NCBI RefSeq assembly: GCF_900100275.1
Contig: NZ_FNET01000022.1
Span: 1 to 64,000, forward strand
Direction: 5' to 3'
DNA length: 64,000 nt
From: Lentzea albidocapillata subsp. violacea
GTDB taxonomy: Bacteria; Actinomycetota; Actinomycetes; Mycobacteriales; Pseudonocardiaceae
In this document: positions 16,297-26,766 of the stretch, one piece after another
Layout: the number at the start of each line of letters is the position of its first letter
How positions within the stretch are numbered: the stretch's first letter is position 1
Position numbers and translations under genes: made by a program
The notes under the pieces: model-generated
The model's database searches: none
What the model was told of the DNA's origin: nothing
What the model saw: the letters and a program-made list of their open reading frames with translations, nothing else

Positions 16297-17931
16297 ATGT
16301 CCCACTCTCACGATCACTCGCACGGTGATCACACGCACCACCACCACGAGGTAGAGCCGGTCGAGGGCAGCTGGCTCGACCCCGCGGACGACCGCCCGTC
16401 GTCAGTCGAGCGCCGCAAGTTCCTGGCCGGCCTGGGCATCGCGGCGGGCGCCGCCGGTGTCGCCGGAGCCGTCGGTACCGGCAGGGCCGAGGCGCACGTC
16501 CCGGTCAACCCCTGGGGCGGCGGTGAGCGCTGGTACGCGGGCGACCACCACATCCACACGCATTACTCCGACGACGGCCAGTACACGATCGCGCAGCAGG
16601 TGCAGAAGGCGCACGAGTTCGGCCTCGACTGGGTCGTCATCACCGACCACGGCGGCGTCGCGCACCAGAAGTTCTCGATCGACCAGATCACGCCGGACAT
16701 CGAGCGCGTCCGCCGGTCGCAGCGCGACGTGCTGGTGTACCAGGGCCTGGAGTGGAACATCCCCGGCGCGGAGCACGCCACCGTGTTCATGCCGCCCGGC
16801 AAGCACACCGTCGACATCCTCAAGGCGTTCGAGCTGTCCTACGACGGCCGCATCGCGAACAACACCGAGTCCCTCGCCCTGGCCGCGCTGCGGTACCTGG
16901 AGGCGCAGGTCCTCTCCGGACGGACCGAGATCGCGCTGATGTTCGCGAACCACCCGTCCCGGCGCGGCGTCGACAGCCCGCACGAGATCCGCGGCTGGCG
17001 CGACGCGGCTCCCGGTGTCGCCGTCGGCATGGAGGGCGCGCCCGGTCACCAGGCCGCCGGCACGCCGAAGTCCGCGGGCGGCTCCGGCCGTGCGCGCGGG
17101 TACTACGACACGGCGGCGCCGGGCCCGGAGTCGTTCCCCGGCTACCCACCGGAGTCCTACCGCACGCACGGCGGGTTCGACTGGATGACCGCCAAGGTCG
17201 GTGGCCTGTGGGACTCCCTGCTCGCCGAGGGACGCCCGTGGTGGATCACCGCGAACTCGGACGTGCACCAGGTCTTCAACGACACCCTCGTTCCGGGCAA
17301 GCAGGACTTCGCCACGACAGGCTCGAAGGGCGCGCCGATCGACTCGGGCGTCAAACAGACCACCTACGGCGACTTCTTCCCCGGCCAGTACGGGGCGAAC
17401 ATCGTCGGCTCCCGGTCGAAGTCCTATGTGGACATCATGCGCGGCCTGCAGGCGGGCAAGGTGCTGACCGTGCACGGGCGCCTGATCGACGGCCTGCAAC
17501 TGCGCGTGCGCTCGCGCGACGACCTGCGCGGCGTGACGCTGGGCGGGCGGACGTTCGTGCGCTGCGGCAGCGACGTCGAGGTCACCATCGAGGTCGGCCG
17601 CGCGTCCGGCCCGAACTTCTCCGGCACCAGGCCGGTGCTGGCCAAGGTCGACCTGATCTCCGGCCCGGTCACCGGTCCGTCCGCCGACCGGGACCTGTTC
17701 CTCGCGCCGGAGACCACCGTCGCCAAGACGTTCGAGGTGCCGCGCACGGGCAAGATCCGGTTCTCGTACACCTTCAGGAACGTCGAGCGGTCGTTCTACC
17801 TGCGGCTGCGGGGCAGCGATGGCAAGCGGCTCACCCCGGCCGGTGACCCGATGATCGACGTGATCGCCGACTCGGACCCGTGGGCGGACCTCTGGTTCTA
17901 CGCCAACCCGGTGTTCGTCGACGTGATCTGA
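16297..17931 (+). CDS. Tat-exported CehA/McbA-like PHP metallohydrolase with His-rich leader
   Basis: 544 residues. The first 17 are almost all His, Asp, Ser and Gly (MSHSHDHSHGDHTHHHH). A Tat signal follows (ERRKFLAGLGIAAGAAGVAG, about 37-60), then a PHP domain with DHHIHTHYSDDG, VVITDHGG and a late ITANSDVHQVF. The C-terminal ~150 residues are beta-rich. CehA/McbA relatives hydrolyse carbamate or phosphoester bonds using metal ions; the substrate here is unknown. The histidine-rich segment before the twin arginine is unusual because it would be cleaved with the signal; it may load metal before Tat export. Confidence 0.82.
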   Translation: MSHSHDHSHGDHTHHHHEVEPVEGSWLDPADDRPSSVERRKFLAGLGIAAGAAGVAGAVGTGRAEAHVPVNPWGGGERWYAGDHHIHTHYSDDGQYTIAQQVQKAHEFGLDWVVITDHGGVAHQKFSIDQITPDIERVRRSQRDVLVYQGLEWNIPGAEHATVFMPPGKHTVDILKAFELSYDGRIANNTESLALAALRYLEAQVLSGRTEIALMFANHPSRRGVDSPHEIRGWRDAAPGVAVGMEGAPGHQAAGTPKSAGGSGRARGYYDTAAPGPESFPGYPPESYRTHGGFDWMTAKVGGLWDSLLAEGRPWWITANSDVHQVFNDTLVPGKQDFATTGSKGAPIDSGVKQTTYGDFFPGQYGANIVGSRSKSYVDIMRGLQAGKVLTVHGRLIDGLQLRVRSRDDLRGVTLGGRTFVRCGSDVEVTIEVGRASGPNFSGTRPVLAKVDLISGPVTGPSADRDLFLAPETTVAKTFEVPRTGKIRFSYTFRNVERSFYLRLRGSDGKRLTPAGDPMIDVIADSDPWADLWFYANPVFVDVI

Positions 17932-17938
17932 CCTCTGC

Positions 17939-18781
17939 TCAGCCCGTCGGTGCGTCGGCTCCGAGGACGGACAGCAGCTGCAGCTTCTCGTAGCTCTCGG
18001 TGCCCGGCGTGGCCGTGTAGACGAGCAGGAAGTGGTGCTGGTCGGGGTCGAGCAACGTCTGGCAGTGCAGTTCGAGCGCTCCGATGCTCGGGTGGACGTA
18101 GCGCTTGACCTCCTTGGGGCGGATGCCGACCTCCTGGGCGCCCCACACCCGCCGGAACTCCTCGCTGCAGGCGAGCAGGAGTTCGCAGTACCGCGCGGCC
18201 CGGGAGTCCGGGCCGCGCCGGGTGACGGCCTCGCGCAGGCCCGAGGCGAACATCCTGCCCAGGAACTCGTGGTCGGCGGGTTCGTACAGCGCGCGGGCCG
18301 CCGGGTCGGTGAACCACCGGTAGCCGAGGCTCCTGGCCGGACCGGTGTGCCGGGTCGCGTCGCCGGTGAGCGCGATGCCGAGCGGGGTCTGCCGCAGGGT
18401 CTCGCCGAGTTCGGTGACGATCTCGGCCGGGGTGTCGTGCAGCCGGTCGAAGATCCTGGCCAGGCCCGGGCTGACGTGCTCGCTGAGCGCGCCGCGCGAC
18501 GGCGGGCTGTGCCCGGCGAGCCGGAACAGGTGGTCGCGCTCGTCGAGCGACAGGTGCAGGCCCTGGGCGATCGCCGCGATCATCTGCTCGGACGGGTGCG
18601 TGCCGCGTTCCTGTTCGAGGCGCGCGTAGTAGTCCGTGGACATGTTGCACCGGGCGGCGACCTCTTCGCGGCGCAGGCCGCTGGTCCGGCGCCGCGGTCC
18701 GCGCCGGAGGCCGATGTCCTCGGGTTGCAGCGCCTCCCTGCGGTTGCGCAGGAACGCGGCCAGACCGGCTCGGTCGATCAC
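17939..18781 (-). CDS. MmyB-like helix-turn-helix transcriptional regulator
   Basis: 280 residues. An N-terminal Xre-type HTH (FLRNRREALQPEDIGL, then TSGLRREEVAARCNMSTDYYARLEQER) is followed by the MmyB ligand-binding domain with NP-like DRLHDTPAEIVTELGETLRQTPLG and LGYRWFTDPAARALYEP. The domain can bind fatty acid-like ligands in structural work on the family. GTG 18781 has GAAGGGAG upstream. It is divergent from an SDR oxidoreductase gene, the most common context for this family, and probably represses it. Confidence 0.92.
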   Translation of the reverse strand: MIDRAGLAAFLRNRREALQPEDIGLRRGPRRRTSGLRREEVAARCNMSTDYYARLEQERGTHPSEQMIAAIAQGLHLSLDERDHLFRLAGHSPPSRGALSEHVSPGLARIFDRLHDTPAEIVTELGETLRQTPLGIALTGDATRHTGPARSLGYRWFTDPAARALYEPADHEFLGRMFASGLREAVTRRGPDSRAARYCELLLACSEEFRRVWGAQEVGIRPKEVKRYVHPSIGALELHCQTLLDPDQHHFLLVYTATPGTESYEKLQLLSVLGADAPTG

Positions 18782-18912
18782 GTCGGCTCCCTTCGTCGTT
18801 CTCTTTGTAACGCGGGCGCGCCGCCGTAGCCACGGAGCGAGAGGTCCTGGATGCGGCCATGCAGGTCCGGCCACTGTGGAGGAAGACACCACGACGAGCA
18901 GGGGAGTGCGCG

Positions 18913-19857
18913 ATGAGCAGGAAGTTCGACATCGAGGTTCCGGACCTGTCCGGCAGGCGGGCCGTCGTCACCGGCGCCAGCGACGGTGTCGGGCTCGGCA
19001 TCGCGGGACGGCTCGCGGCGGCCGGGGCCGAGGTCGTCATGCCCGTCCGCAACCAGCGCAAGGGCGAGGCGGCGATCGCCGCGATCCGGCAGCGGACGCC
19101 CGGCGCGGACGTGACCCTGCGCGCGCTCGACCTCTCCTCGCTGGCATCGGTGGCCGCGCTGGGCGAGACGCTGCTCGCGGAGGGCAAGCCCGTGCATATC
19201 CTCGTCAACAACGCGGGTGTCATGACCCCGCCCGAACGGCAGACGACCGCGGACGGGTTCGAGCTGCAGTTCGGCACCAACCACCTCGGCCACTTCGCCC
19301 TCGTCGCGCACCTGCTGCCGTTGCTGAAGGCCGGCCGGGCCCGCGTGACGTCGCAGATCAGCATCGCCGCCAACCAGAACGCCATCAACTGGGGCGACCT
19401 GAACTGGGAGCGTTCCTATAACGGCGGCAAGGCCTACAGTCAGTCGAAGATCGCTTTCGGCCTGTTCGGGCTCGAGCTCGCTCGGCGCAGCGAGGCGGGC
19501 GGCTGGGGGATCACGAGCAACCTCGCCCACCCCGGCGTCGCACCCACCAGCCTGCTCGCCGCCCGTCCCGAGGTCGGCCGTGCCAGCGACACGCTCGGCG
19601 TGCGCGCGATCCGGGTCCTGTCGTCCGTGGGCGTCCTCGGCACCGTCGAGTCCGCCCAGCTCCCGGCCCTGCTTGCCGCGACGGCGCCCGAGGCAGGCGT
19701 GTTCTACGGTCCGAGCCGTGTCGGCCACCTGAGCGGCCCGCCCGCCGAGCAGGCCCTTTACAGCCGCCTGCGCGACGCCGACGAGGCCCGGCGCGTGTGG
19801 CAGGTGTCCGAGGAACTGGTCGCTAGCGGACTCCGCGCGGGCGGAACTGGACGCTGA
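18913..19857 (+). CDS. Short-chain dehydrogenase/reductase
   Basis: 314 residues of the extended protochlorophyllide/WWOX-like SDR type. The cofactor loop is [16 protein letters not shown], followed by [15 protein letters not shown] and the catalytic YSQSK with a preceding serine ([11 protein letters not shown]). It is expected to be an NAD(P)-dependent oxidoreductase with unknown substrate. AGGGGAG precedes ATG 18913. It is divergent from the MmyB-like regulator (131 bp gap) and overlaps the convergent AlkB-like gene by 35 bp at its 3' end. Confidence 0.92.
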   Translation: MSRKFDIEVPDLSGRRAVVTGASDGVGLGIAGRLAAAGAEVVMPVRNQRKGEAAIAAIRQRTPGADVTLRALDLSSLASVAALGETLLAEGKPVHILVNNAGVMTPPERQTTADGFELQFGTNHLGHFALVAHLLPLLKAGRARVTSQISIAANQNAINWGDLNWERSYNGGKAYSQSKIAFGLFGLELARRSEAGGWGITSNLAHPGVAPTSLLAARPEVGRASDTLGVRAIRVLSSVGVLGTVESAQLPALLAATAPEAGVFYGPSRVGHLSGPPAEQALYSRLRDADEARRVWQVSEELVASGLRAGGTGR

Positions 19858-20431
19858 TCCTCGGCCCGACGACCTTCGAGGTCTTCGGGACGGCGTGCTC
19901 CCAGGTGCGCTGGCAGGAGCCGCCCATCACGAGCAGATCGCCGTGCCCCAGCGCGTACTTGTGCGTCTCGCCGCCACCTCGCGGCCGCAGCAGCAGGGCG
20001 CGGGGCGTGCCGACGCTCAGGATCGCGACCATCGTGTCCTCGGTCTGGCCACGGCCGATCGTGTCGCCGTGCCAGGCCACGCTGTCCCGGCCGTCGCGGT
20101 AGTAGCAGAGGCCGGCGGTCGTGAACGGTTCGTTCAGTTCGGCCAGGTAGTGGTTCGAGAGGACGTCGCGGGCCGTGGTGAGGACGTCGAACGGCAGGGC
20201 GCCGCTGTAGAAGCAGAGCAGGCGCGGCACGTCGACCACCGCGTCGTACATCTGGCGGCGTTCGGCGCGCCACGGCACCTCGTCGACGAGCCGGTCGAAC
20301 AGCGCGTCGGCGCCCGCGAGCCAGCCGGGCTGGACGTCGATCCACGCGCCGTGGCCCAGTTCGGTGCGGCGCGGGGCGAGCGGAGCCAGTTCCGGCTCCG
20401 TCTCCAGGTCGAACAGTGATCCCTGGCGCAT
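19823..20431 (-). CDS. AlkB-like 2-oxoglutarate/Fe(II) dioxygenase
   Basis: 202 residues. The iron site is HGD in [13 protein letters not shown] with the distal histidine in [10 protein letters not shown]; the 2-oxoglutarate-binding arginine is in [27 protein letters not shown] is typical of actinobacterial AlkB homologues, which repair alkylated DNA bases by oxidative demethylation. It overlaps the convergent SDR gene by 35 bp. No ada or other repair gene is adjacent, and the gene appears monocistronic. Confidence 0.9.
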   Translation of the reverse strand: MRQGSLFDLETEPELAPLAPRRTELGHGAWIDVQPGWLAGADALFDRLVDEVPWRAERRQMYDAVVDVPRLLCFYSGALPFDVLTTARDVLSNHYLAELNEPFTTAGLCYYRDGRDSVAWHGDTIGRGQTEDTMVAILSVGTPRALLLRPRGGGETHKYALGHGDLLVMGGSCQRTWEHAVPKTSKVVGPRISVQFRPRGVR

Positions 20432-20468
20432 GAACCGCAGGATAATCGAACAGGTGTTCTACTGCCAG

Positions 20469-21008
20469 CTAGGGCTTCAATACGGCCCACACCGCGTCCG
20501 CGACGATCCCGCGCGCCAGGGCCAGGTCGAACACCCCGAGCAGGAACCGGCGCACCGACTCGTGCGCCGGCCCCATCGCCACGGCTTCCAGCGCCCACGG
20601 CGGCACCGTGCGCAGTTCGCCGGACGCCATCCGGTCGAGGAACCAGGCCAGCACCGGCGCGAACTCCGCCATCTTGGCCGCCGGGTCGGCGTGGTCCGGT
20701 GCGGCGTAGAGGAAACGCGCCCGGTCGGGGTTCGCCATGACCCAGTCGAGGTAGCTCAGCGTCAGCCCGCGCACGCCCTCCTCGGCTGATCCGGCCTGTA
20801 GAGCGGGCAGTATCGCGGCGACGCACCGGCCGTAGCTGTCGGCGTAGAGCTGCGCGAACACGCCCGCGCGGCTGCCGAAGTGGTGGTAGATGCTGCCGTT
20901 CGACATGCCCGACCGCTCGGTCAGGGCCGCGATCGTGACGGCGTCGAGGCCGCCTTCTCCGACGAGCTGGAGCGCCGCGTCGAGGAGAGACTGTCGTCGG
21001 TCGGGCAT
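20469..21008 (-). CDS. TetR-family repressor of the acyl-CoA ligase gene
   Basis: 179 residues. N-terminal HTH with RRQSLLDAALQLVGEGGLDA and TERSGMSNGSIYHHFGSRAG; the C-terminal region is helical and would bind a ligand. The start at 21008 gives the compact MPDRRQSLLDAAL N-terminus; a longer frame would run through the operator. A perfect 21 bp palindrome sits in the 50 bp gap to the divergent acyl-CoA ligase gene. Autoregulation and control by acyl-CoA are inferred from similar pairs in actinomycetes. Confidence 0.92.
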   Translation of the reverse strand: MPDRRQSLLDAALQLVGEGGLDAVTIAALTERSGMSNGSIYHHFGSRAGVFAQLYADSYGRCVAAILPALQAGSAEEGVRGLTLSYLDWVMANPDRARFLYAAPDHADPAAKMAEFAPVLAWFLDRMASGELRTVPPWALEAVAMGPAHESVRRFLLGVFDLALARGIVADAVWAVLKP

Positions 21009-21024
21009 GAGGGTTAGAGTACCG

Positions 21025-21045
21025 CTCTGGAGCGACGCTCCAGAG
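21025..21045. promoter_or_regulatory. TetR operator, perfect 21 bp palindrome
   Basis: CTCTGGAGC-GAC-GCTCCAGAG is fully symmetric around its central base. It occupies the only space between the divergent tetR (start 21008) and acyl-CoA ligase (start 21059) genes, so one bound repressor could block both. Confidence 0.85.
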
Positions 21046-21058
21046 AAGGGGAGAAGCA

Positions 21059-22657
<1,599 letters not shown>

Positions 22658-22681
22658 GGCGGCGACCAGGCGCGCGCCGCC
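22658..22681. terminator. Short GC-rich hairpin after the acyl-CoA ligase gene
   Basis: GGCGGCG (22658-22664) and CGCCGCC (22675-22681) form a 7 bp stem between convergent genes. It is weak but well placed. Confidence 0.35.
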
Positions 22682-22718
22682 CACCGGCGGAAGTGGTGAG
22701 CGGTGCGCGTCAGATCAT

Positions 22719-23450
22719 TCAGCGGCGGTCGCGGCGCTCGCCCTCCCGCTCGACCTCGGCGCGTTCCTTGCGCACCTCGCCCTTGACGTCCCGCTGCTCG
22801 GTGACCGCGTCCTTCTCCAGCCGGACCCGCTCCACGGCCTCCGTGCGCTTCTGCACCACCGGTTCCTCGCGGTGCAGGGTGACCTCCGCCTGTTCGTCGG
22901 CGAACGCCCTGCCCGGCTTGCCCTTCGCGGGCTCGCGGACGACCCGGGCCTCCTCGTGTGTCACCGGCACGGTGATGTTGCGCTGCTCGGTGACCGTGTG
23001 CTTGACCAGCCGCACCCGGCCCGCCTCGACGTTGCGGGTGCCGACGTCCAGCTTCTCCTCCGAGAGCGTGACCTCGGCCGCGTCACGTCCACCGCGCCTG
23101 CCGCCGAGCCGGTCGTGCTCGCCGGTCTTGGCCTGCGGGATCATCCCGTAGTGCCGGTAGAGCGCCTCCTGTTCCTCGTCCGACATGTGGTCGGCCGAGG
23201 TGTGGGCGCTCGGAGCGTCCTTCACCTGCTGCTTGCTGACGGGAACGGTGATCGCGCCACCCGCCACCTGGCCCTCCTGGATCGGGACGAAGCTCTGCCG
23301 CGTCCCGAACAGTCCGGTGTGGACCTCGGCCCACAGGGGTGCGCCAGTGCCGTCTTCGAGCCAGACCTGCTTGACCGAACCGATCTTCTCGCCATGGTTG
23401 TCGATCACGTCGCAGTCGTACAGGGCCTCAACGTGCGCCTGGTCGATCAT
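22719..23450 (-). CDS. PRC-barrel and DUF2382 (YsnF/AvaK-type) stress protein
   Basis: 243 residues. The N-terminal PRC barrel (about 1-80) has DCDVIDNHGEKIGSVKQVWL and AEVHTGLFGTRQSFVPI. The C-terminal DUF2382 domain (about 125-243) has LSEEKLDVGTRNVEAGRVRL and repeated VRLEKDAVTEQRDV/TVPVTHEEARV strands and is highly charged. These proteins are common in stress- and desiccation-related loci, but their biochemical role is unknown. GGAGG precedes the ATG. On the minus strand a GGGTAC sequence (23499-23494) about 45 bp upstream resembles the -10 of SigB-type stress promoters. Confidence 0.88.
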   Translation of the reverse strand: MIDQAHVEALYDCDVIDNHGEKIGSVKQVWLEDGTGAPLWAEVHTGLFGTRQSFVPIQEGQVAGGAITVPVSKQQVKDAPSAHTSADHMSDEEQEALYRHYGMIPQAKTGEHDRLGGRRGGRDAAEVTLSEEKLDVGTRNVEAGRVRLVKHTVTEQRNITVPVTHEEARVVREPAKGKPGRAFADEQAEVTLHREEPVVQKRTEAVERVRLEKDAVTEQRDVKGEVRKERAEVEREGERRDRR

Positions 23451-23584
23451 CGTCTCTGTCCCTCCGCGTTGGCTGTCGGCTTGCAGACGCGAAGTACCCA
23501 CGATCGCGGGCGGATCGCGGGTCATCCACCGACCGGGTGACCCGCGCCCGCCTGGCAATTCAGCCGAGTGGGGGACCTAAGGGC

Positions 23585-25273
23585 CTAGTCGCACACGGCG
23601 CCGCGCGAGGCCGAACCGACCAGCTTGGCGTACTTGGCGAGCACGCCGCGCTGGTAGCGCGGAGGCAGCGGAGCCCAGCCCTCGCGGCGGCTGTCGAGGT
23701 CCGCGGCCACGTCGAGGGTCCCGGAGGCGACGTTCAGCGTGATCTGGTCGCCGTCGCGCACGAACGCGATGGGGCCGCCGTCGACCGCCTCCGGTGCCAC
23801 GTGTCCGACGCACAGGCCCGTCGTGCCGCCGGAGAAGCGGCCGTCGGTGAGCAGCAGGACGTCCTTGCCGAGGCCCGCGCCCTTGATCGCCGCGGTGATC
23901 GCGAGCATCTCGCGCATGCCCGGCCCGCCCTTGGGACCCTCGTAGCGGATGACGACGACGTCGCCCGCGGTGATGGTGCCGTCCTCCAGGGCGTCCATGG
24001 CGGCGCGCTCGCGGTCGAACACGCGGGCGGTGCCGGTGAAGACGTCCGAGTCGAAGCCCGCCGACTTGACCACGGCGCCTTCCGGGGCGAGCGAGCCCTT
24101 CAGGATCGTGATGCCGCCGGTGTGGTGGATGGGCTTGTCGAGCGCGCGCAGCACGAGGCCGTCCGGGTCGGGCGGGGCGATGTCGGCGAGGTTCTCGGCG
24201 ACCGTGCGGCCGGTGACGGTGAGGCAGTCGCCGTGCAGCAGACCGGCGTCCAGCAGTGCCTTCATCACCACGGGCACGCCGCCGATGCGGTCGACGTCCG
24301 TCATGACGTGCCGGCCGAACGGCTTCACGTCGGCCAGGTGCGGCACGCGCGCGCCGATGCGGCTGAAGTCGTCGAGGCTGAGTTCGACATCGGCCTCGTG
24401 CGCGATGGCGAGCAGGTGCAGCACCGCGTTGGTGGAGCCGCCGAACGCCATCACGACGGCGATCGCGTTCTCGAACGCCTCGCGCGTCATGATCTGCCGC
24501 GCGGTGATGCCCTTGCGCAGCATCTCGACCACGGCCTGGCCGGAGCGGCGCGCGAACCCGTCCCGGCGCCGGTCGGTGGCCGGAGGAGCGGCACTGCCGG
24601 GCAACGACATGCCCAGCGCCTCGGCCGCGCTCGCCATGGTGTTCGCCGTGTACATGCCACCGCACGCGCCCTCGCCGGGGCAGATCGCGCGTTCGATCCG
24701 GTCGACGTCCTCACGGCTCATCAGTCCGCGCGCGCAGGCCCCGACGGCCTCGAACGCGTCGATGATCGTGACTTCCTTCTCGGTGCCGTCGGTCAGCGTG
24801 ACCCGGCCCGGCAGGATCGACCCGGCGTAGAGGAACACGCTGGCCAGGTCCAGCCGCGCCGCCGCCATCAGCATGCCGGGCAACGACTTGTCGCACCCCG
24901 CGAGCAGCACGGATCCGTCGAGCCGCTCGGCCATCATCACGGTCTCGACGCTGTCGGCGATCACCTCGCGCGAGACCAGCGAGAAGTGCATGCCCTCGTG
25001 GCCCATCGAGATGCCGTCCGACACCGAGATCGTGCCGAACTCCAGCGGATACCCGCCGGCCGCGTGCACGCCGTCCTTCGACGCCTTCGCGAGCCGGTCC
25101 AGCGGCAGGTTGCACGGCGTGATCTCGTTCCACGACGAGGCGACGCCGATCTGCGGCTTCTCCCAGTCCTCGTCGCCCATGCCGACGGCCCGGAGCATGC
25201 CGCGCGCGGCGGTGCGCTCCAGGCCGTCGGTCACGTCGCGGCTGCGTGGCTTCACGTCCGGTGTCTCGGTCAT
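23585..25273 (-). CDS. ilvD: Dihydroxy-acid dehydratase
   Basis: 562 residues, full length for the IlvD/Edd family. The iron-sulfur ligands lie in [27 protein letters not shown] and [17 protein letters not shown]; the C-terminal [22 protein letters not shown] is the second family signature. It converts 2,3-dihydroxy-isovalerate and -methylvalerate to the 2-oxo acids in valine, leucine and isoleucine synthesis. No other ilv gene is present. A 163 bp inverted-repeat element begins 11 bp upstream of the ATG and no clear ribosome binding site is left, so expression may depend on a promoter in or beyond that element. Confidence 0.96.
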   Translation of the reverse strand: MTETPDVKPRSRDVTDGLERTAARGMLRAVGMGDEDWEKPQIGVASSWNEITPCNLPLDRLAKASKDGVHAAGGYPLEFGTISVSDGISMGHEGMHFSLVSREVIADSVETVMMAERLDGSVLLAGCDKSLPGMLMAAARLDLASVFLYAGSILPGRVTLTDGTEKEVTIIDAFEAVGACARGLMSREDVDRIERAICPGEGACGGMYTANTMASAAEALGMSLPGSAAPPATDRRRDGFARRSGQAVVEMLRKGITARQIMTREAFENAIAVVMAFGGSTNAVLHLLAIAHEADVELSLDDFSRIGARVPHLADVKPFGRHVMTDVDRIGGVPVVMKALLDAGLLHGDCLTVTGRTVAENLADIAPPDPDGLVLRALDKPIHHTGGITILKGSLAPEGAVVKSAGFDSDVFTGTARVFDRERAAMDALEDGTITAGDVVVIRYEGPKGGPGMREMLAITAAIKGAGLGKDVLLLTDGRFSGGTTGLCVGHVAPEAVDGGPIAFVRDGDQITLNVASGTLDVAADLDSRREGWAPLPPRYQRGVLAKYAKLVGSASRGAVCD

Positions 25274-25283
25274 GAGCGCACGC

Positions 25284-25446
25284 TAGTGCCGTGGGGCGAA
25301 ATTTGCCGTGGTAATTCGCGGTCAGGCGGGTGGATCGTGGTGCCGCCCCCACGTCCTCATACTGGACGTATGGGGGCGTGGGGGCGGTGCCGCGAGCCGC
25401 CCTGCTGAGCGTGAATTAGCTCACCCAATTTCGCCCCACGGCACTA
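25284..25446. mobile_element. MITE-like element, copy 1 (163 bp)
   Basis: Perfect 20 bp terminal inverted repeats, TAGTGCCGTGGGGCGAAATT at 25284-25303 and its complement at 25427-25446, with TA at both outer ends. Inside are the core blocks shared with copy 2: 25313-25342 (AATTCGCGGTCAG...) and 25401-25418 (CCTGCTGAGCGTGAATTA), themselves imperfect inverted repeats. Between them lies an extra hairpin (25343-25362 with 25368-25387) that copy 2 lacks. No coding capacity. The TA ends and the TAGTG start suggest mobilisation by an IS630-type transposase. Confidence 0.75.
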
Positions 25447-25450
25447 CGTC

Positions 25451-26614
25451 CTAGCTGGGGTTGGCTGCGTGAGTCAGCGTCTCCCAGGCGATGAACAGGT
25501 TGTCGGTCCCGTGTGGACGCTTCGACTCGGTGTAGATCTTGGTGTTCGTCATCGCGATGCCCAGCCTGGTGTTCAGCGCGGTGAAGCTGACCTCCGGCGT
25601 CGGCCCGAGCTCACGGCGGTAGGAACCGCCGCACAGCCAGGACGGCACGGGCGCGCCGTTCTGGTACTTGGTGTGCAGGCCCCATGCGTGCCGCATGCGG
25701 TCCTTGATCTCACCCCAGATGTCCTGGCCCTGGTGCCGCGCGGTCTCCGCGAGGTGCGAGGCGGCGGAGAGCCCGTAGGCCGTGTGGGCGAAGTCCCGGC
25801 AGGTCTCCTGGGTGAGGCCGTCGACGAACGTGGACTGGTTGTGCCAGTACGAGATGATCTCTGCCCTGGTGTCGATGCCACTGCCCGGCGGCGTCTTCGG
25901 CAGCGACCCGTCGGTGGTCAGGTAGATGAACGCCTGGATGCGCGTCCGGAAGATGCTCACGGCCCTGTCGTAGGCCGCGCGGTCCTCCAGGAACACGGCG
26001 ATGCCGATCGACGCCTCCATCATGCTGAGTTCCCAGTTGCCGTTGGTCTTCGCGCGGCCGTTCTGGATCTCGGGCAGGTAGACGTCGCGCAGCATCGTGC
26101 CGAACCGCGCGCTGCCCGGCCACGTGCGGTAGACGTGCTTCATGATCTCGGCGGCCTTGGGCCAGCTGCTGGCCGACCACGCGGTCTGTAGCGGGGCGTT
26201 GGAGTTGGTGTGGTCGCGGATGGTGGCGGACCAGGCGTCCATGATCTGGATGGCCTTGGTCGCGTACCTGGCGTCGCGGGTGACGTACCAGGCCAGCGAC
26301 AGCGTGTAGGCGGCGAGCGCGTCCTCGCGTTCGTCGGTGCAGCCGTTGTTGGGGTTGCTGACCGGGCCGCACTCGACGACCGCCCGTGGTTTCGGCGTGC
26401 GGTTCAGGTCGGCGTACTTCGACGCCATCATGCGGTCGTAGGCGGTCTTCCACGGCTGGGCGCCGGCCAGGACCTTGGTGCGCATGAAGTCCAGCTGTGG
26501 CCGGGAGACCACGACTCCCGGGTGGACGAACGTCGCCGGCGCCGCCTGGGCGGTGACCGGGACCAGAAGAGATGCCAGCAGGGCGATCAGAACCGTGCAG
26601 GAACGGGTGACCAT
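25451..26614 (-). CDS. Secreted alginate lyase family protein
   Basis: 387 residues with a Sec signal (MVTRSCTVLIALLASLLVPVTAQA, about 1-24). The mature alpha-barrel matches the alginate_lyase family: FVHPGVVVSRPQLDFMRTKV, TLSLAWYVTRDARYATKAIQ, a NGNWELSMMEASIGIAVFL catalytic-region helix with the Asn-Trp pair, and SYWHNQSTFVDGLTQETCRD with a histidine and tyrosine. It should cleave uronate-containing polysaccharides by beta-elimination; the true substrate is not known. A DasR-like box lies just upstream of its ATG. Its stop is 5 bp from the MITE-like element. Confidence 0.85.
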   Translation of the reverse strand: MVTRSCTVLIALLASLLVPVTAQAAPATFVHPGVVVSRPQLDFMRTKVLAGAQPWKTAYDRMMASKYADLNRTPKPRAVVECGPVSNPNNGCTDEREDALAAYTLSLAWYVTRDARYATKAIQIMDAWSATIRDHTNSNAPLQTAWSASSWPKAAEIMKHVYRTWPGSARFGTMLRDVYLPEIQNGRAKTNGNWELSMMEASIGIAVFLEDRAAYDRAVSIFRTRIQAFIYLTTDGSLPKTPPGSGIDTRAEIISYWHNQSTFVDGLTQETCRDFAHTAYGLSAASHLAETARHQGQDIWGEIKDRMRHAWGLHTKYQNGAPVPSWLCGGSYRRELGPTPEVSFTALNTRLGIAMTNTKIYTESKRPHGTDNLFIAWETLTHAANPS

Positions 26615-26626
26615 GCGGCCAGTGTC

Positions 26627-26642
26627 AGTGGTCTATACCTTT
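26627..26642 (-). promoter_or_regulatory. Possible DasR box (dre) upstream of the lyase gene
   Basis: AGTGGTCTATACCTTT agrees at 13 of 16 positions with the dre consensus A(C/G)TGGTCTAGACCA(C/G)T. It lies 13 bp before the lyase ATG at 26614. It is weaker than the site at 36501. Confidence 0.4.
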
Positions 26643-26702
26643 GCGGTCAACTGTTCCGGTACAGGATTCACGCTGGTGAACAATGCGAAGCCGCACAACG
26701 AG

Positions 26703-26737
26703 AATCCCCTGGTGCGCGGGAGGGGCACCAGGGGATT
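26703..26737. terminator. Hairpin terminator after the DUF1996 gene
   Basis: AATCCCCTGGTGC (26703-26715) and GCACCAGGGGATT (26725-26737) form a perfect 13 bp stem with a 9 nt loop, 30 bp past the DUF1996 stop on the minus strand. Confidence 0.75.
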
Positions 26738-26766
26738 TCGCCTAGCTGAACTACGTGGTCAGAGCG

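Noticed and set aside
17939-18781. Xre-type HTH protein as a phage repressor
   Set aside because: The C-terminal MmyB ligand domain and the divergent SDR gene show a metabolic regulator; no phage genes are nearby.
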